Of a stretch of 6,114 bases of DNA, positions 1 to 6,114 are shown piece by piece. Where the stretch lies: assembly GCA_023420745.1 (NCBI GenBank), contig JAEZVQ010000069.1:1-6114 (forward strand). Reading direction: 5' to 3'. Origin of the DNA: Actinomycetes bacterium (GTDB lineage Bacteria; Actinomycetota; Actinomycetes; Actinomycetales; Actinomycetaceae). The position numbers and the translations under genes are program-made. The notes beneath the pieces are model-generated. The model saw only the letters and a program-made list of their open reading frames with translations. It searched no databases and was not told the DNA's origin. Positions within the stretch are counted from its first letter, which is position 1; each line of letters begins with the position of its first letter.

Positions 1-1122
1 AATCCGCATCAACGTGGTCTTCCCCGCACCGTTGAGCCCAAGAACCACGACACGCGCTCCACGATCGATGGCGAGATCCACACCGGTGAACACCTCAAGC
101 GAGCCGTAAGACTTCGATAGCGACTCCCCTGCCAACGGCACCCGCCCACACGGCGCCGGCTCGGGGAAACGCAGCCGAGCAACTTTTTCCACGCGACGCT
201 CAGGCTCAACGCTGCGCTCAAGCTCCTCCGCACGGCGCAGCATCTGCTGTGCCGCCACCGCTTTCGTCGCCTTCGCACGCATCTTCTCACCCTGCGCGCG
301 CAACGCACTCGCCTTCCGCATGGCATTAGCCCGCTCGCGCCGACGACGCCGCTCATCATCCTCACGCTGCACCAAATACCGATCCCACGTCAGGTGATAG
401 ACGTCAAGCACACCACGATCCGCATCGAGGTGGAAGATATTGTTCGCCGTATGTTTGAGCAAATCGACATCGTGGGTGATGATCAACAACCCACCGTGAT
501 AGGAGGCGAGAAACTCGCGAAGCCACACTAGAGAGTCATGATCGAGGTGGTTCGTCGGCTCGTCAAGGAGAAGCGTATCCGCCCCCGAAAACAGCACTCG
601 CGCCAGTTCAACGCGGCGTCGCTGCCCACCCGAAAGTGTCCCGAGTGCTTGCCCCATCAGCCGTTCATCCACGCCGAGCGCCGCAGCGATCTGCGCTGCT
701 TGCGCATGAGCCGCCCAACCACCGCGGTTAGTGAACTCCTGGTCGAGACGCACGTAGCGTTCCATCGCCTTGATCTGTTTCGCCCCGGTTGCCTTACCCA
801 TCTGTTCCTCGGCGCGACGGATCTTCGCTACTACCTCGTCGATGCCACGCACCGACAAAATCCTGTCGCGTGCCGACTGCTGGGGATCGCCCACGTGAGT
901 ATCTTGCGGCAGATACGCCACCGTGCCACGCCTCGTCACCGTCCCGTCAAACTCCGCTTGCCCGCTGTCGCTTTCTCCCGCGAGCATCCGCATCGTTGTC
1001 GTCTTCCCCGCCCCGTTGCGACCGACCATTCCGATACGCATCCCAGCGTCGATACGAAAGGAGGCGCCTTCCAATAGCACCCTCGCACCGATGCGCACGC
1101 TGAGATTCTCGACATTAATCAC
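1..1122 (-). CDS. ABC-F family ATPase, N-terminal 374 residues (cut by window edge)
   Basis: This is a soluble, tandem-cassette ATPase of the ABC-F family. These proteins have no membrane domain; they bind the ribosomal E site and act in translation or in ribosome protection against antibiotics. The first cassette is complete: Walker A GRNGAGKT at 34-41, Q-loop Q73, signature LSGGQ at 163-167, Walker B LLLDEPT at 184-190 with catalytic E187, and switch histidine H217 in THD. Residues 250-330 form the charged linker between cassettes, rich in Arg, Lys, Glu and Ala, which in this family reaches toward the P-site tRNA. The second cassette begins near 333 and shows its Walker A, GLNGAGKT, at 362-369 before the window ends. 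Family members are usually about 530-600 residues, so roughly 160-220 are missing off the left edge. The start is GTG at 1122-1120: an in-frame TAA lies just upstream and a strong Shine-Dalgarno precedes it. From memory it resembles the actinobacterial type often annotated as a macrolide-transport ATPase, but resistance cannot be inferred. Confidence 0.95.
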   Translation of the reverse strand, partial: MINVENLSVRIGARVLLEGASFRIDAGMRIGMVGRNGAGKTTTMRMLAGESDSGQAEFDGTVTRRGTVAYLPQDTHVGDPQQSARDRILSVRGIDEVVAKIRRAEEQMGKATGAKQIKAMERYVRLDQEFTNRGGWAAHAQAAQIAAALGVDERLMGQALGTLSGGQRRRVELARVLFSGADTLLLDEPTNHLDHDSLVWLREFLASYHGGLLIITHDVDLLKHTANNIFHLDADRGVLDVYHLTWDRYLVQREDDERRRRRERANAMRKASALRAQGEKMRAKATKAVAAQQMLRRAEELERSVEPERRVEKVARLRFPEPAPCGRVPLAGESLSKSYGSLEVFTGVDLAIDRGARVVVLGLNGAGKTTLMRI

Positions 1123-1124
1123 CC

Positions 1125-1133
1125 GATCACCTT
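1125..1133 (-). promoter_or_regulatory. Ribosome binding site of the ABC-F gene
   Basis: Read on the minus strand, AAGGTGATC ends two bases before the GTG start codon. The GGTGATC part matches the complement of the conserved 3' end of bacterial 16S rRNA. It supports the GTG at 1122-1120 as the start. The stop TAA in the same frame at 1134-1132 overlaps this site and rules out any longer form. Confidence 0.75.
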
Positions 1134-1206
1134 AGCAAGGCACATCCGAGTGCCCCGCACCCACCCTCGTCAGCAATGTCGACGCGTGCCGGATCATCAC
1201 CGCCCT

Positions 1207-1212
1207 TAGGGT
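1207..1212 (+). promoter_or_regulatory. Possible -10 hexamer for the yhhQ-tgt-CPBP operon
   Basis: TAGGGT fits the loose TANNNT pattern of actinobacterial -10 elements. Transcription would then begin around 1218-1221, only a few bases before the ATG at 1225, giving a nearly leaderless message. No convincing -35 element lies 16-19 bases upstream. The adjoining AGG at 1213-1215 could instead serve as the ribosome binding site of a longer transcript. This is a weak call based on one short motif. Confidence 0.25.
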
Positions 1213-1224
1213 AGGTTGATCACT

Positions 1225-2007
1225 ATGACAGCATCGACCATTCCCCACGCGACCGAAGTGAATACCTCCGCACCTCCTCGCCGCCGACATCGCACCGAGG
1301 ACGCCCCGCGCGGCGACGGATTCGTCCGCACCCCGCGGATCTACGACCTCATCGTTGTGTCTTTCGTCGCTTTCTTGCTGCTGTCCAATATCGCCGCCAC
1401 CAAACTCATTAGCCTCAATCTCGGTATCACGACGCTGATTTTTGACGGCGGCGCCATTCTCTTCCCCCTCACCTACATCATCGGCGACATCCTGTCCGAG
1501 GTCTACGGTTTCGCCAAAGCACGCCGCGCTATCCTCGCCGGTTTCGTCTTTTCAATCCTCGCGTCAATCATCTTCCTCATCGTTGGCGCAGCACCGCCCG
1601 GTCCGGGATACGACAACCAGGAGGCATTCGTCGCCGTCCTTGGATTCGTTCCCCGCATCGTCGCCGCCTCGGTGCTCGGCTACCTCGCCGGGCAACTTCT
1701 TAACTCCTGGGTTCTCGTGTGGATCAAGAACCGCTGGGGGCAGCGCCACCTGTGGGCGCGCCTCATTGGTTCAACCGTCGTCGGCGAGTGTGCCGACACC
1801 CTGATTTTCTGCACCGTCGCCTTCTACGGCGTCATCACCGGCGCGGAGTTCCTCAACTACCTTCTCGTCGGATATTTCTACAAGGTCAGCGTCGAGGTCG
1901 TTCTCCTCCCGCTGTCCTACCCGGCGATCGCGATGGTCAAACGCGTCGAGGGAATGCGGGTCACCCAACGTCTCGGAACGCCCGAAGGTGAGAGTGAGGT
2001 TCAATGA
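1225..2007 (+). CDS. yhhQ: Queuosine precursor transporter, YhhQ family
   Basis: An integral membrane protein of the YhhQ (VUT, formerly DUF165) family, which takes up 7-deazaguanine precursors of queuosine such as preQ0, preQ1 or queuine. The 260 residues begin with a polar, arginine-rich cytoplasmic tail (1-38) and continue with about six hydrophobic segments near 41-56, 68-89, 101-121, 133-160, 181-204 and 209-235. Family motifs are visible: SNIAATK at 54-60, PLTYIIGDILSEVYG at 81-95 followed by KARRAI, GQLLNS at 156-161, STVVGECADT at 183-192, and KVSVEVVLLPLSYP at 220-233. The ATG at 1225 is preferred, with AGG nine bases upstream. A TTG at 1216 would add three residues and has an AGGG too close to it. 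The stop overlaps the ATG of tgt by four bases, and this pairing strongly supports the assignment. Which precursor is carried cannot be read from the sequence. Confidence 0.93.
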   Translation: MTASTIPHATEVNTSAPPRRRHRTEDAPRGDGFVRTPRIYDLIVVSFVAFLLLSNIAATKLISLNLGITTLIFDGGAILFPLTYIIGDILSEVYGFAKARRAILAGFVFSILASIIFLIVGAAPPGPGYDNQEAFVAVLGFVPRIVAASVLGYLAGQLLNSWVLVWIKNRWGQRHLWARLIGSTVVGECADTLIFCTVAFYGVITGAEFLNYLLVGYFYKVSVEVVLLPLSYPAIAMVKRVEGMRVTQRLGTPEGESEVQ

Positions 2008-3338
2008 TCGAGGTCAGCGTCGAACACCGCGAGCGCATTGAGCGCGAACGTGGCTTCACCATCACCTCGTGGCTCGACGAGGTCGAATGGTCGACACCAT
2101 CGGGTGATCGCCCTCTCGGACGAACCGGCCGTATCACCACCGCTCACGGCGAGATTCGCACCCCCGCGTTCATCCCGGTGGGCACGCTGGCCAATGTCAA
2201 AGGCGTACTGCCAGAAATCATGGCGGAGCACGGCGCACAAGCGCTACTGGCCAACGCCTACCACCTCTACCTCCAACCCGGTGCCGATGTGGTTGACGCG
2301 GCGGGTGGACTCGGGCGTTTCATGAACTGGTCGGGACCGACATACACGGATTCGGGCGGGTTTCAGGTGCTGTCCCTGGGATCGAACTATAAGAAAGTGC
2401 TGTCGCACCAGTTCGCCAACACTGCTCCGACTCCTGAGGAAGAGCGGCGCGAGGCGGTGCGTCGCAATCGCGCGGCAGTGGATGATGACGGCGTCGTGTT
2501 TCGTTCCCACCTCGACGGGTCACGCCATCGTTTCAATCCCGAGATATCGCTCGACATCCAGCACCATCTCGGTGCGGATATCATGTTCGCCTTCGACGAG
2601 TTGACCTCCCTGCTCCACCCCTACGACTATCAAGTCGAGTCACTGGCGCGCACACATCGCTGGGCGCAGCGCTGTATCAACCACCATTGGCTACTCACCT
2701 CGCGCAATCCTCAACGCCCCTACCAGCAGCTTTTCGGTGTGCTCCAGGGCGCAAACTACGAGGATCTGCGCCGCGAAGCCGCACGCACAATGCGGGATAT
2801 GGAGTGCGAGGGCGAGGGTTTTGACGGGTTTGGTCTGGGCGGGGCCCTAGAAAAGGAGCAGCTCGGCACGATTGTTTCGTGGATGACGAGTGAGCTACCC
2901 GACTCGAAACCGCGCCACCTCCTCGGCATTTCTGAGCCCGACGATTTCTTCCGCGCCATCGAGGCTGGAGCTGACACCTTCGACTGCGTTAACCCCTCGC
3001 GAGTGGCGAGAAATGGTGCCCTTTACACGCCTGATGGTCGCGTCAACGTGACGAATGCGCGCTTCAAACGCGATTTCGCGCCGCTGGTGGAGGACTGTGA
3101 GTGCTACACCTGTCGCCACTATTCGCGTGCCTACCTCCACCACCTATTTCGCTCCCACGAGATCCTCGCGTCAACGCTGGGCACAATCCACAACGAGTAC
3201 TTCACTCTCACGCTGGTCGACCGAATTCGAGAGTCGATTGACAACGGCACCTACCTTGATTTCAAGAGTGAAACGCTCGGGCGTTTCTACGCGTCACGGC
3301 GAGCGACATCGAATACCCCGAACAGTGAGCAACAATGA
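2004..3338 (+). CDS. tgt: Queuine/preQ1 tRNA-ribosyltransferase (tRNA-guanine transglycosylase)
   Basis: This cytosolic enzyme swaps guanine at wobble position 34 of tRNAs for Tyr, His, Asn and Asp for a 7-deazaguanine base, the key step toward queuosine. It has 444 residues against about 375-390 for typical bacterial Tgt. The excess is an N-terminal extension of some 35 residues and an insertion of roughly 28 residues around 128-160. Visible catalytic elements are TDSGGFQ with D116 (general acid/base), FDE with D198, FGVLQG with Q248, GG at 279-280, and FDCVNPSRVARNG with nucleophile D327. The zinc site is C365, C367, C370 and H396, with the spacing seen in the Zymomonas mobilis enzyme. Base-pocket residues differ from well-studied bacterial enzymes: L200 replaces Cys and E283 replaces Val. 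The start ATG sits inside the yhhQ stop as ATGA and has GAGG at 1996-1999, so it is probably translated by coupling. The domain assignment is secure; the base used is open. Confidence 0.97.
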   Translation: MIEVSVEHRERIERERGFTITSWLDEVEWSTPSGDRPLGRTGRITTAHGEIRTPAFIPVGTLANVKGVLPEIMAEHGAQALLANAYHLYLQPGADVVDAAGGLGRFMNWSGPTYTDSGGFQVLSLGSNYKKVLSHQFANTAPTPEEERREAVRRNRAAVDDDGVVFRSHLDGSRHRFNPEISLDIQHHLGADIMFAFDELTSLLHPYDYQVESLARTHRWAQRCINHHWLLTSRNPQRPYQQLFGVLQGANYEDLRREAARTMRDMECEGEGFDGFGLGGALEKEQLGTIVSWMTSELPDSKPRHLLGISEPDDFFRAIEAGADTFDCVNPSRVARNGALYTPDGRVNVTNARFKRDFAPLVEDCECYTCRHYSRAYLHHLFRSHEILASTLGTIHNEYFTLTLVDRIRESIDNGTYLDFKSETLGRFYASRRATSNTPNSEQQ

Positions 3339-4381
3339 TTTTCCTTCCTCATGCCAGTCCTGATACGCCGTCGCCCTACCACCTCGCTGCCGCGGGGTCA
3401 GATCGACGGTGGTGGCGTCCTCTGCTCGGAATGCTGGTCGGTGGCGTCACCGCTGTGGTGTTGATGATGCTTGTCACCATCGGCATGGTGGTCACCGGTG
3501 ACGGCGCCGTGATGGCTAATGGCGCGGCGCTGCCATTAGACCGACCTGGACCGATCTTTTGGCTCGCTTCATCACTGGCAGTCCTCATCCCCGCTGTGAT
3601 CGTTGCGTCACTGGTCGGGTTTCGCACGCGCCCCGGTTTTGTCATGTCGGTCGCGGGACGGATCCGGTGGCGCTGGCTTGCCACCTGCCTGGCGATCGCA
3701 CTCGTTCCCTACGGTGTGCTGGTGGCCGGTGAGCGCGTATTGACGACAGGTATTCACCCGCACGTGACGGGGCAGACGGTACTCGTCATTGCAGTGATCC
3801 TCGTGATGATTCCGCTCCAATGCGCAGCGGAGGAGATCGCCTTCCGCGGTTTCATGATGCAGCTGTTCGGCACCTGGATCGGGCGGAATATTCCTGCTCT
3901 CGCCGTCTCGATCGTGGTGTCGGCCGTGGCGTTTTCTACCGCTCATGGTTCCTTTGACCCCATCGTGCTCGCCGAGCTTGCCATGATGGCGGTCGTACTT
4001 GTCCTCCTCACCTGGCGCACCGGAGGGCTCGAGGCTGCGATCGGCATCCACGTGGCGAATAACGTGGTGATTTTCGTCCTCGACGCACTCGAAGGTGAGT
4101 CTCAATCGATTATTTCCTCCGGCACCACGGCGACGTGGGAGAGCCTCGTGGTTTCCACGCTGATGCTCGGCATCACCGCTGCGGTTCAGCTGTGGGCGGC
4201 ACGACGCCTGCGCCTCGCATCACTCACTGACCCGTCGCAGCGCCCGACACCAACCGTGAATTATCTGCATCGCGAGTGGGAACGCGGGCGGGTCTACCCG
4301 CAGTGGAGACACCTCTACCCACCTGAGGGGGCAGCCACACTTGACACGACTCTCGCGGGTGATGATCGAACGAGCTGCTAA
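3335..4381 (+). CDS. CPBP-family intramembrane metalloprotease
   Basis: A polytopic membrane protein of the CPBP (CAAX protease and bacteriocin-processing, also called Abi) family, related to the Rce1 prenyl-protein proteases. The three conserved motifs are all present: EEIAFR (E166, E167, R171), FSTAH (F200, H204) and HVANN (H239, N243). These supply the putative catalytic glutamate and the metal-binding residues. Hydrophobic segments fall near 26-53, 73-93, 112-132, 148-164, 185-201, 209-226, 233-250 and 269-287. A polar, aromatic-rich tail of about 60 residues follows (288-348) and is likely cytoplasmic; it has no CAAX box. The ATG overlaps the tgt stop as ATGA. The upstream sequence offers only a weak Shine-Dalgarno, so translation probably depends on ribosomes finishing tgt. 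Substrate and role are unknown. Family members include bacteriocin self-immunity proteins and proteases of unknown target; nothing nearby encodes a bacteriocin. Confidence 0.9.
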   Translation: MIFLPHASPDTPSPYHLAAAGSDRRWWRPLLGMLVGGVTAVVLMMLVTIGMVVTGDGAVMANGAALPLDRPGPIFWLASSLAVLIPAVIVASLVGFRTRPGFVMSVAGRIRWRWLATCLAIALVPYGVLVAGERVLTTGIHPHVTGQTVLVIAVILVMIPLQCAAEEIAFRGFMMQLFGTWIGRNIPALAVSIVVSAVAFSTAHGSFDPIVLAELAMMAVVLVLLTWRTGGLEAAIGIHVANNVVIFVLDALEGESQSIISSGTTATWESLVVSTLMLGITAAVQLWAARRLRLASLTDPSQRPTPTVNYLHREWERGRVYPQWRHLYPPEGAATLDTTLAGDDRTSC

Positions 4382-4397
4382 CTTACGGTAACGTAAG
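4382..4397. promoter_or_regulatory. Perfect 6+6 inverted repeat, possible repressor operator
   Basis: CTTACG and CGTAAG form a perfect inverted repeat around the four-base centre GTAA, directly after the CPBP stop codon and 78 bases before the ligase ATG. The 16-base length and position suit the operator of a dimeric regulator such as a TetR-family protein, a class that often controls acyl-CoA metabolism genes in actinobacteria. TAACGT at 4389-4394 inside it fits the -10 pattern TANNNT, so a bound repressor would block a promoter there. A second, overlapping repeat pairs AACGT (4390-4394) with ACGTT (4401-4405). The identity of the regulator is inference. No regulator gene is in the window. 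Confidence 0.4.
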
Positions 4398-4464
4398 GAA
4401 ACGTTGGATGCGTATGAGGCGATTCACCCGTGGGTTGCCCGCGCAGTGGTTGAAAATCATGAAC

Positions 4465-4471
4465 GAAGGAG
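4465..4471 (+). promoter_or_regulatory. Ribosome binding site of the acyl-CoA ligase gene
   Basis: GAAGGAG ends four bases before the ATG at 4476. It is the best Shine-Dalgarno match upstream of this gene and decides the start in favour of this ATG over the upstream in-frame TTG at 4404. That TTG has only AAGGA at 4395-4399. Confidence 0.65.
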
Positions 4472-4475
4472 CGGC

Positions 4476-6114
4476 ATGCCCATCGTCGACCAGGCGCGTG
4501 CGCACTACGAAAAAGGTGTTCCATACGAAATCGCGTTGCCAACACGCTCGCTGTACTTCGTTCTCGCTGAATCAGCGCGCTTTTACAGCACCCATCCGGC
4601 GATCGACTACTTTTCTCACATCATCAGCTACGGCGAGCTCCATGACCTCGTTTTGCGTGCCGCACAGGTTCTCTATGATGCCGGGGTGCGACGTGGTGAC
4701 ACGGTGGCGGTATGCCTGCCGAACTGTCCTCAACACGTCATCGTTTTCTACGCGCTAATGCGCCTCGGGGCGATCGCTGCCGAACACAACCCCCTCGCCC
4801 CGGCGTCGGAGATTGCCGAGCAGGTGCGCCGCCATGGTGGGCGCGTCGCAGTGGTGTGGGAGAACTCGGCGACGAAGTTTACCGGCGAGATTGCCAACCT
4901 CATCGACACTCTTTTCACCGTCGACATCACCGCGCACATGCCGTTGGCGCAGCGCACCTTGCTCGCACTGCCAATCAAACCGGCGCGGCGCACACGCGAA
5001 CAGATGCGCCATGCTCGCCCCAGTGGGGCACGCAGTTTCGATCGACTCGTTGCCGGTGCTCACGCGATTGATTCCACTGTGGAGCATGCGGCTGTCGAGG
5101 ATGTCGCCGTTATTCTTCACACCGGAGGGACGAACGGAGTGCCGAAGTCGGTGCCGTTGACGCACCTCAACATTGGGGCGAATGCCGAGCAGAATCTCGC
5201 GTGGGTATATCGCCTCCACGAGGGCGCGGAATCGTTCTTTTCCCTACTGCCCTATTTCCATTCCTTCGGTTTGACGTTCTTTCTCGTCTGCGCGGTGAAG
5301 TACGCGGCTGCGCAGGTGATCTTGCCGAAGTTCGATGTCGACTTGTGTATGAAGGCGCATGAACGACGCAATGTGACGTTCTTCGTCGGGGTTCCTCCGA
5401 TGTTTGCTCGTATTGCCCGAGCAGCGCGCGAACGCCACATCGACGTTTCTTCGATCCGCTACGCGATCTCCGGCGCGATGCCGCTGCCGCAGTCCGTTGC
5501 CGAGGAATGGGAATCCCTCACCGGGGGTTTGATCGTCGAAGGCTACGGGATGACGGAAACAGCACCGACCATCTGCGGCTCGCCCTTGACGAATGAGCGT
5601 CGTCACGGCAGCCTCGGTCTGCCCTTCCCCTCGACCGAAGTCCGCATCGGTTCCCTCGACAATCCCGACGAGGATGCGCCCGATGGGGAGCCCGGTGAGA
5701 TCCTCGTGCGCGGTCCGCAAGTGTTTTCTGGCTACCTCAACAATGAGGTTGATACGCAAGAGCTGTTCACCGCCGATGGTTATATCCGCACCGGTGATGT
5801 GGGGTTCGCTGACGATGGTTTCATCTACCTCGCCGACCGACGCAAGGAGCTTATCCTCTCCGGCGGGTTCAATGTCTACCCGTCGCAGGTAGAGGAAGCA
5901 ATCCGGTCGATGCCGGGGGTTCGCGACGTCGCCGTCGTCGGTTTGCCGAGGGAGGATGAGTCGGAAGAAATCACTGCAGCCATCGTCCTCGATGAGGGCA
6001 TATCCACCATGTCTGTGCGCGACATTCGTGACTGGGCAGAGAAATCAATCTCGCACTATGCCTTGCCGCGTGCGATCGCGATCGTCACTGAGCTTCCGCA
6101 CTCCCAGATTGGCA
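4476..6114 (+). CDS. Long-chain acyl-CoA ligase, AMP-forming, 546 residues visible (cut by window edge)
   Basis: A member of the adenylate-forming (ANL) superfamily that activates a carboxylic acid, most likely a fatty acid, with ATP to an acyl-AMP and then to acyl-CoA. The N-domain carries LPNCPQHV at 81-88, the ATP-binding loop at 216-225, LPYFHSFG at 258-265 and FPKFDVD-like LPKFDVD at 283-289. The core motif YGMTET is at 357-362. GYIRTGD at 435-441 includes ribose-binding D441. The hinge follows at DRRKELILSGGFNVYPS (454-470), leading into the C-domain. The reading frame runs off the right edge at SQIG, just before the position of the catalytic lysine normally found in the A10 motif. The overall pattern resembles actinobacterial FadD-type ligases. 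The ATP loop is atypical: it reads TGGTNGVPKS where TSGTTGxPKG is usual. Start: ATG with a strong ribosome binding site; a TTG at 4404 would add 24 residues. The 94-base gap and inverted repeat suggest separate transcription from the upstream operon. Substrate chain length cannot be judged. Confidence 0.92.
   Translation, partial: MPIVDQARAHYEKGVPYEIALPTRSLYFVLAESARFYSTHPAIDYFSHIISYGELHDLVLRAAQVLYDAGVRRGDTVAVCLPNCPQHVIVFYALMRLGAIAAEHNPLAPASEIAEQVRRHGGRVAVVWENSATKFTGEIANLIDTLFTVDITAHMPLAQRTLLALPIKPARRTREQMRHARPSGARSFDRLVAGAHAIDSTVEHAAVEDVAVILHTGGTNGVPKSVPLTHLNIGANAEQNLAWVYRLHEGAESFFSLLPYFHSFGLTFFLVCAVKYAAAQVILPKFDVDLCMKAHERRNVTFFVGVPPMFARIARAARERHIDVSSIRYAISGAMPLPQSVAEEWESLTGGLIVEGYGMTETAPTICGSPLTNERRHGSLGLPFPSTEVRIGSLDNPDEDAPDGEPGEILVRGPQVFSGYLNNEVDTQELFTADGYIRTGDVGFADDGFIYLADRRKELILSGGFNVYPSQVEEAIRSMPGVRDVAVVGLPREDESEEITAAIVLDEGISTMSVRDIRDWAEKSISHYALPRAIAIVTELPHSQIG

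Larger units (their letters stand above)
1123..1224. other. Divergent intergenic region between the ABC-F gene and the queuosine-salvage operon
   Basis: These 102 bases separate two genes that point away from each other, so promoters for both directions should lie here or within the ends of the genes. I see the leftward ribosome binding site at one end, a possible rightward -10 near the other, and a short TGATCA palindrome at 1217-1222 beside the yhhQ start. No Rho-independent terminator, tRNA or recognisable preQ1 riboswitch fold is visible. Confidence 0.5.

Noticed and set aside
538..1077. A 179-codon open frame on the plus strand
   Set aside because: It lies wholly antisense to the ABC-F gene, whose frame carries every expected ABC motif. 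The plus-strand product is Arg, His and Pro rich with no recognisable domain.
1..1122. The ABC-F gene as a truncated pseudogene
   Set aside because: The frame is intact to base 1 and ends only because the window does, midway through the second Walker A region.
1123..1224. A preQ1 riboswitch upstream of the transporter gene
   Set aside because: I could not find the short GC hairpin followed by an A-rich tail of preQ1-I, nor a convincing preQ1-II fold. There is also little room before the start codon.
3608..4105. A 165-codon open frame on the minus strand
   Set aside because: It is antisense to the CPBP gene and gives a His, Arg and Asp rich product typical of the mirror of a hydrophobic high-GC gene.
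4341..4346. A perfect TTGACA as a -35 element for the ligase
   Set aside because: It falls within the CPBP coding region, and no good -10 hexamer follows at 16-18 bases. The -10-like TAACGT is far too distant.
4382..4397. The inverted repeat as a Rho-independent terminator after the CPBP gene
   Set aside because: The stem is only six pairs, it is not GC-rich, and no T-run follows it. An operator fits better.
4408..4758. A 116-codon open frame on the plus strand in another frame from the ligase
   Set aside because: It overlaps the ligase N-terminus out of frame, and its product is Arg, Ser and Thr rich without a domain. The ligase frame is clearly the coding one.
5244..5759. A 171-codon open frame on the minus strand
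   Set aside because: It is antisense to the core of the acyl-CoA ligase, where the plus strand encodes conserved motifs. There is no independent evidence of coding.

Overview
The window looks like chromosomal DNA from a high-GC Gram-positive bacterium (Actinomycetota). GC is moderate to high, codons favour G/C in third position, and the Shine-Dalgarno sequences match the usual 16S tail. The ABC-F protein, the queuine tRNA-ribosyltransferase and the acyl-CoA ligase all carry actinobacterial-style sequence features. The Actinomycetaceae (Trueperella/Arcanobacterium/Actinomyces group) would fit, but that is an impression and the genus cannot be fixed from this sequence. I see no insertion sequence, CRISPR array, tRNA, rRNA or phage gene. 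This is mostly ordinary, tightly packed core genome.

Layout. (1) Bases 1-1122, minus strand: the N-terminal 374 residues of an ABC-F ATPase, cut by the left window edge. (2) Bases 1123-1224: a 102-base divergent intergenic region with a possible -10 hexamer for the rightward genes. (3) Bases 1225-4381, plus strand: three genes with 4-base ATGA stop/start overlaps. They are a YhhQ-type queuosine-precursor transporter, a queuine tRNA-ribosyltransferase (tgt) and a CPBP-family intramembrane protease. (4) Bases 4382-4475: a 94-base gap that opens with a perfect 6+6 inverted repeat resembling a repressor operator. (5) Bases 4476-6114, plus strand: an AMP-forming long-chain acyl-CoA ligase, cut by the right edge just before its catalytic lysine.

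How the genes work together. The transporter brings a 7-deazaguanine precursor (preQ1, preQ0 or queuine) into the cell. Tgt exchanges it for guanine 34 of GUN-anticodon tRNAs. The pair is therefore a compact queuosine-salvage unit. No de novo queuosine gene (queC/D/E/F) and no queA/queG lies in the window, and Tgt shows substitutions in its base-binding pocket, so the salvaged base is an open question. The CPBP protease is translationally coupled to tgt but has no obvious biochemical link to it. The acyl-CoA ligase is probably a separate transcription unit, possibly controlled at the inverted repeat.

No new multi-gene system is evident. The points most worth a second look are the altered Tgt pocket and its insertion, the CPBP coupling, the putative operator, and the atypical ATP-binding loop of the ligase.
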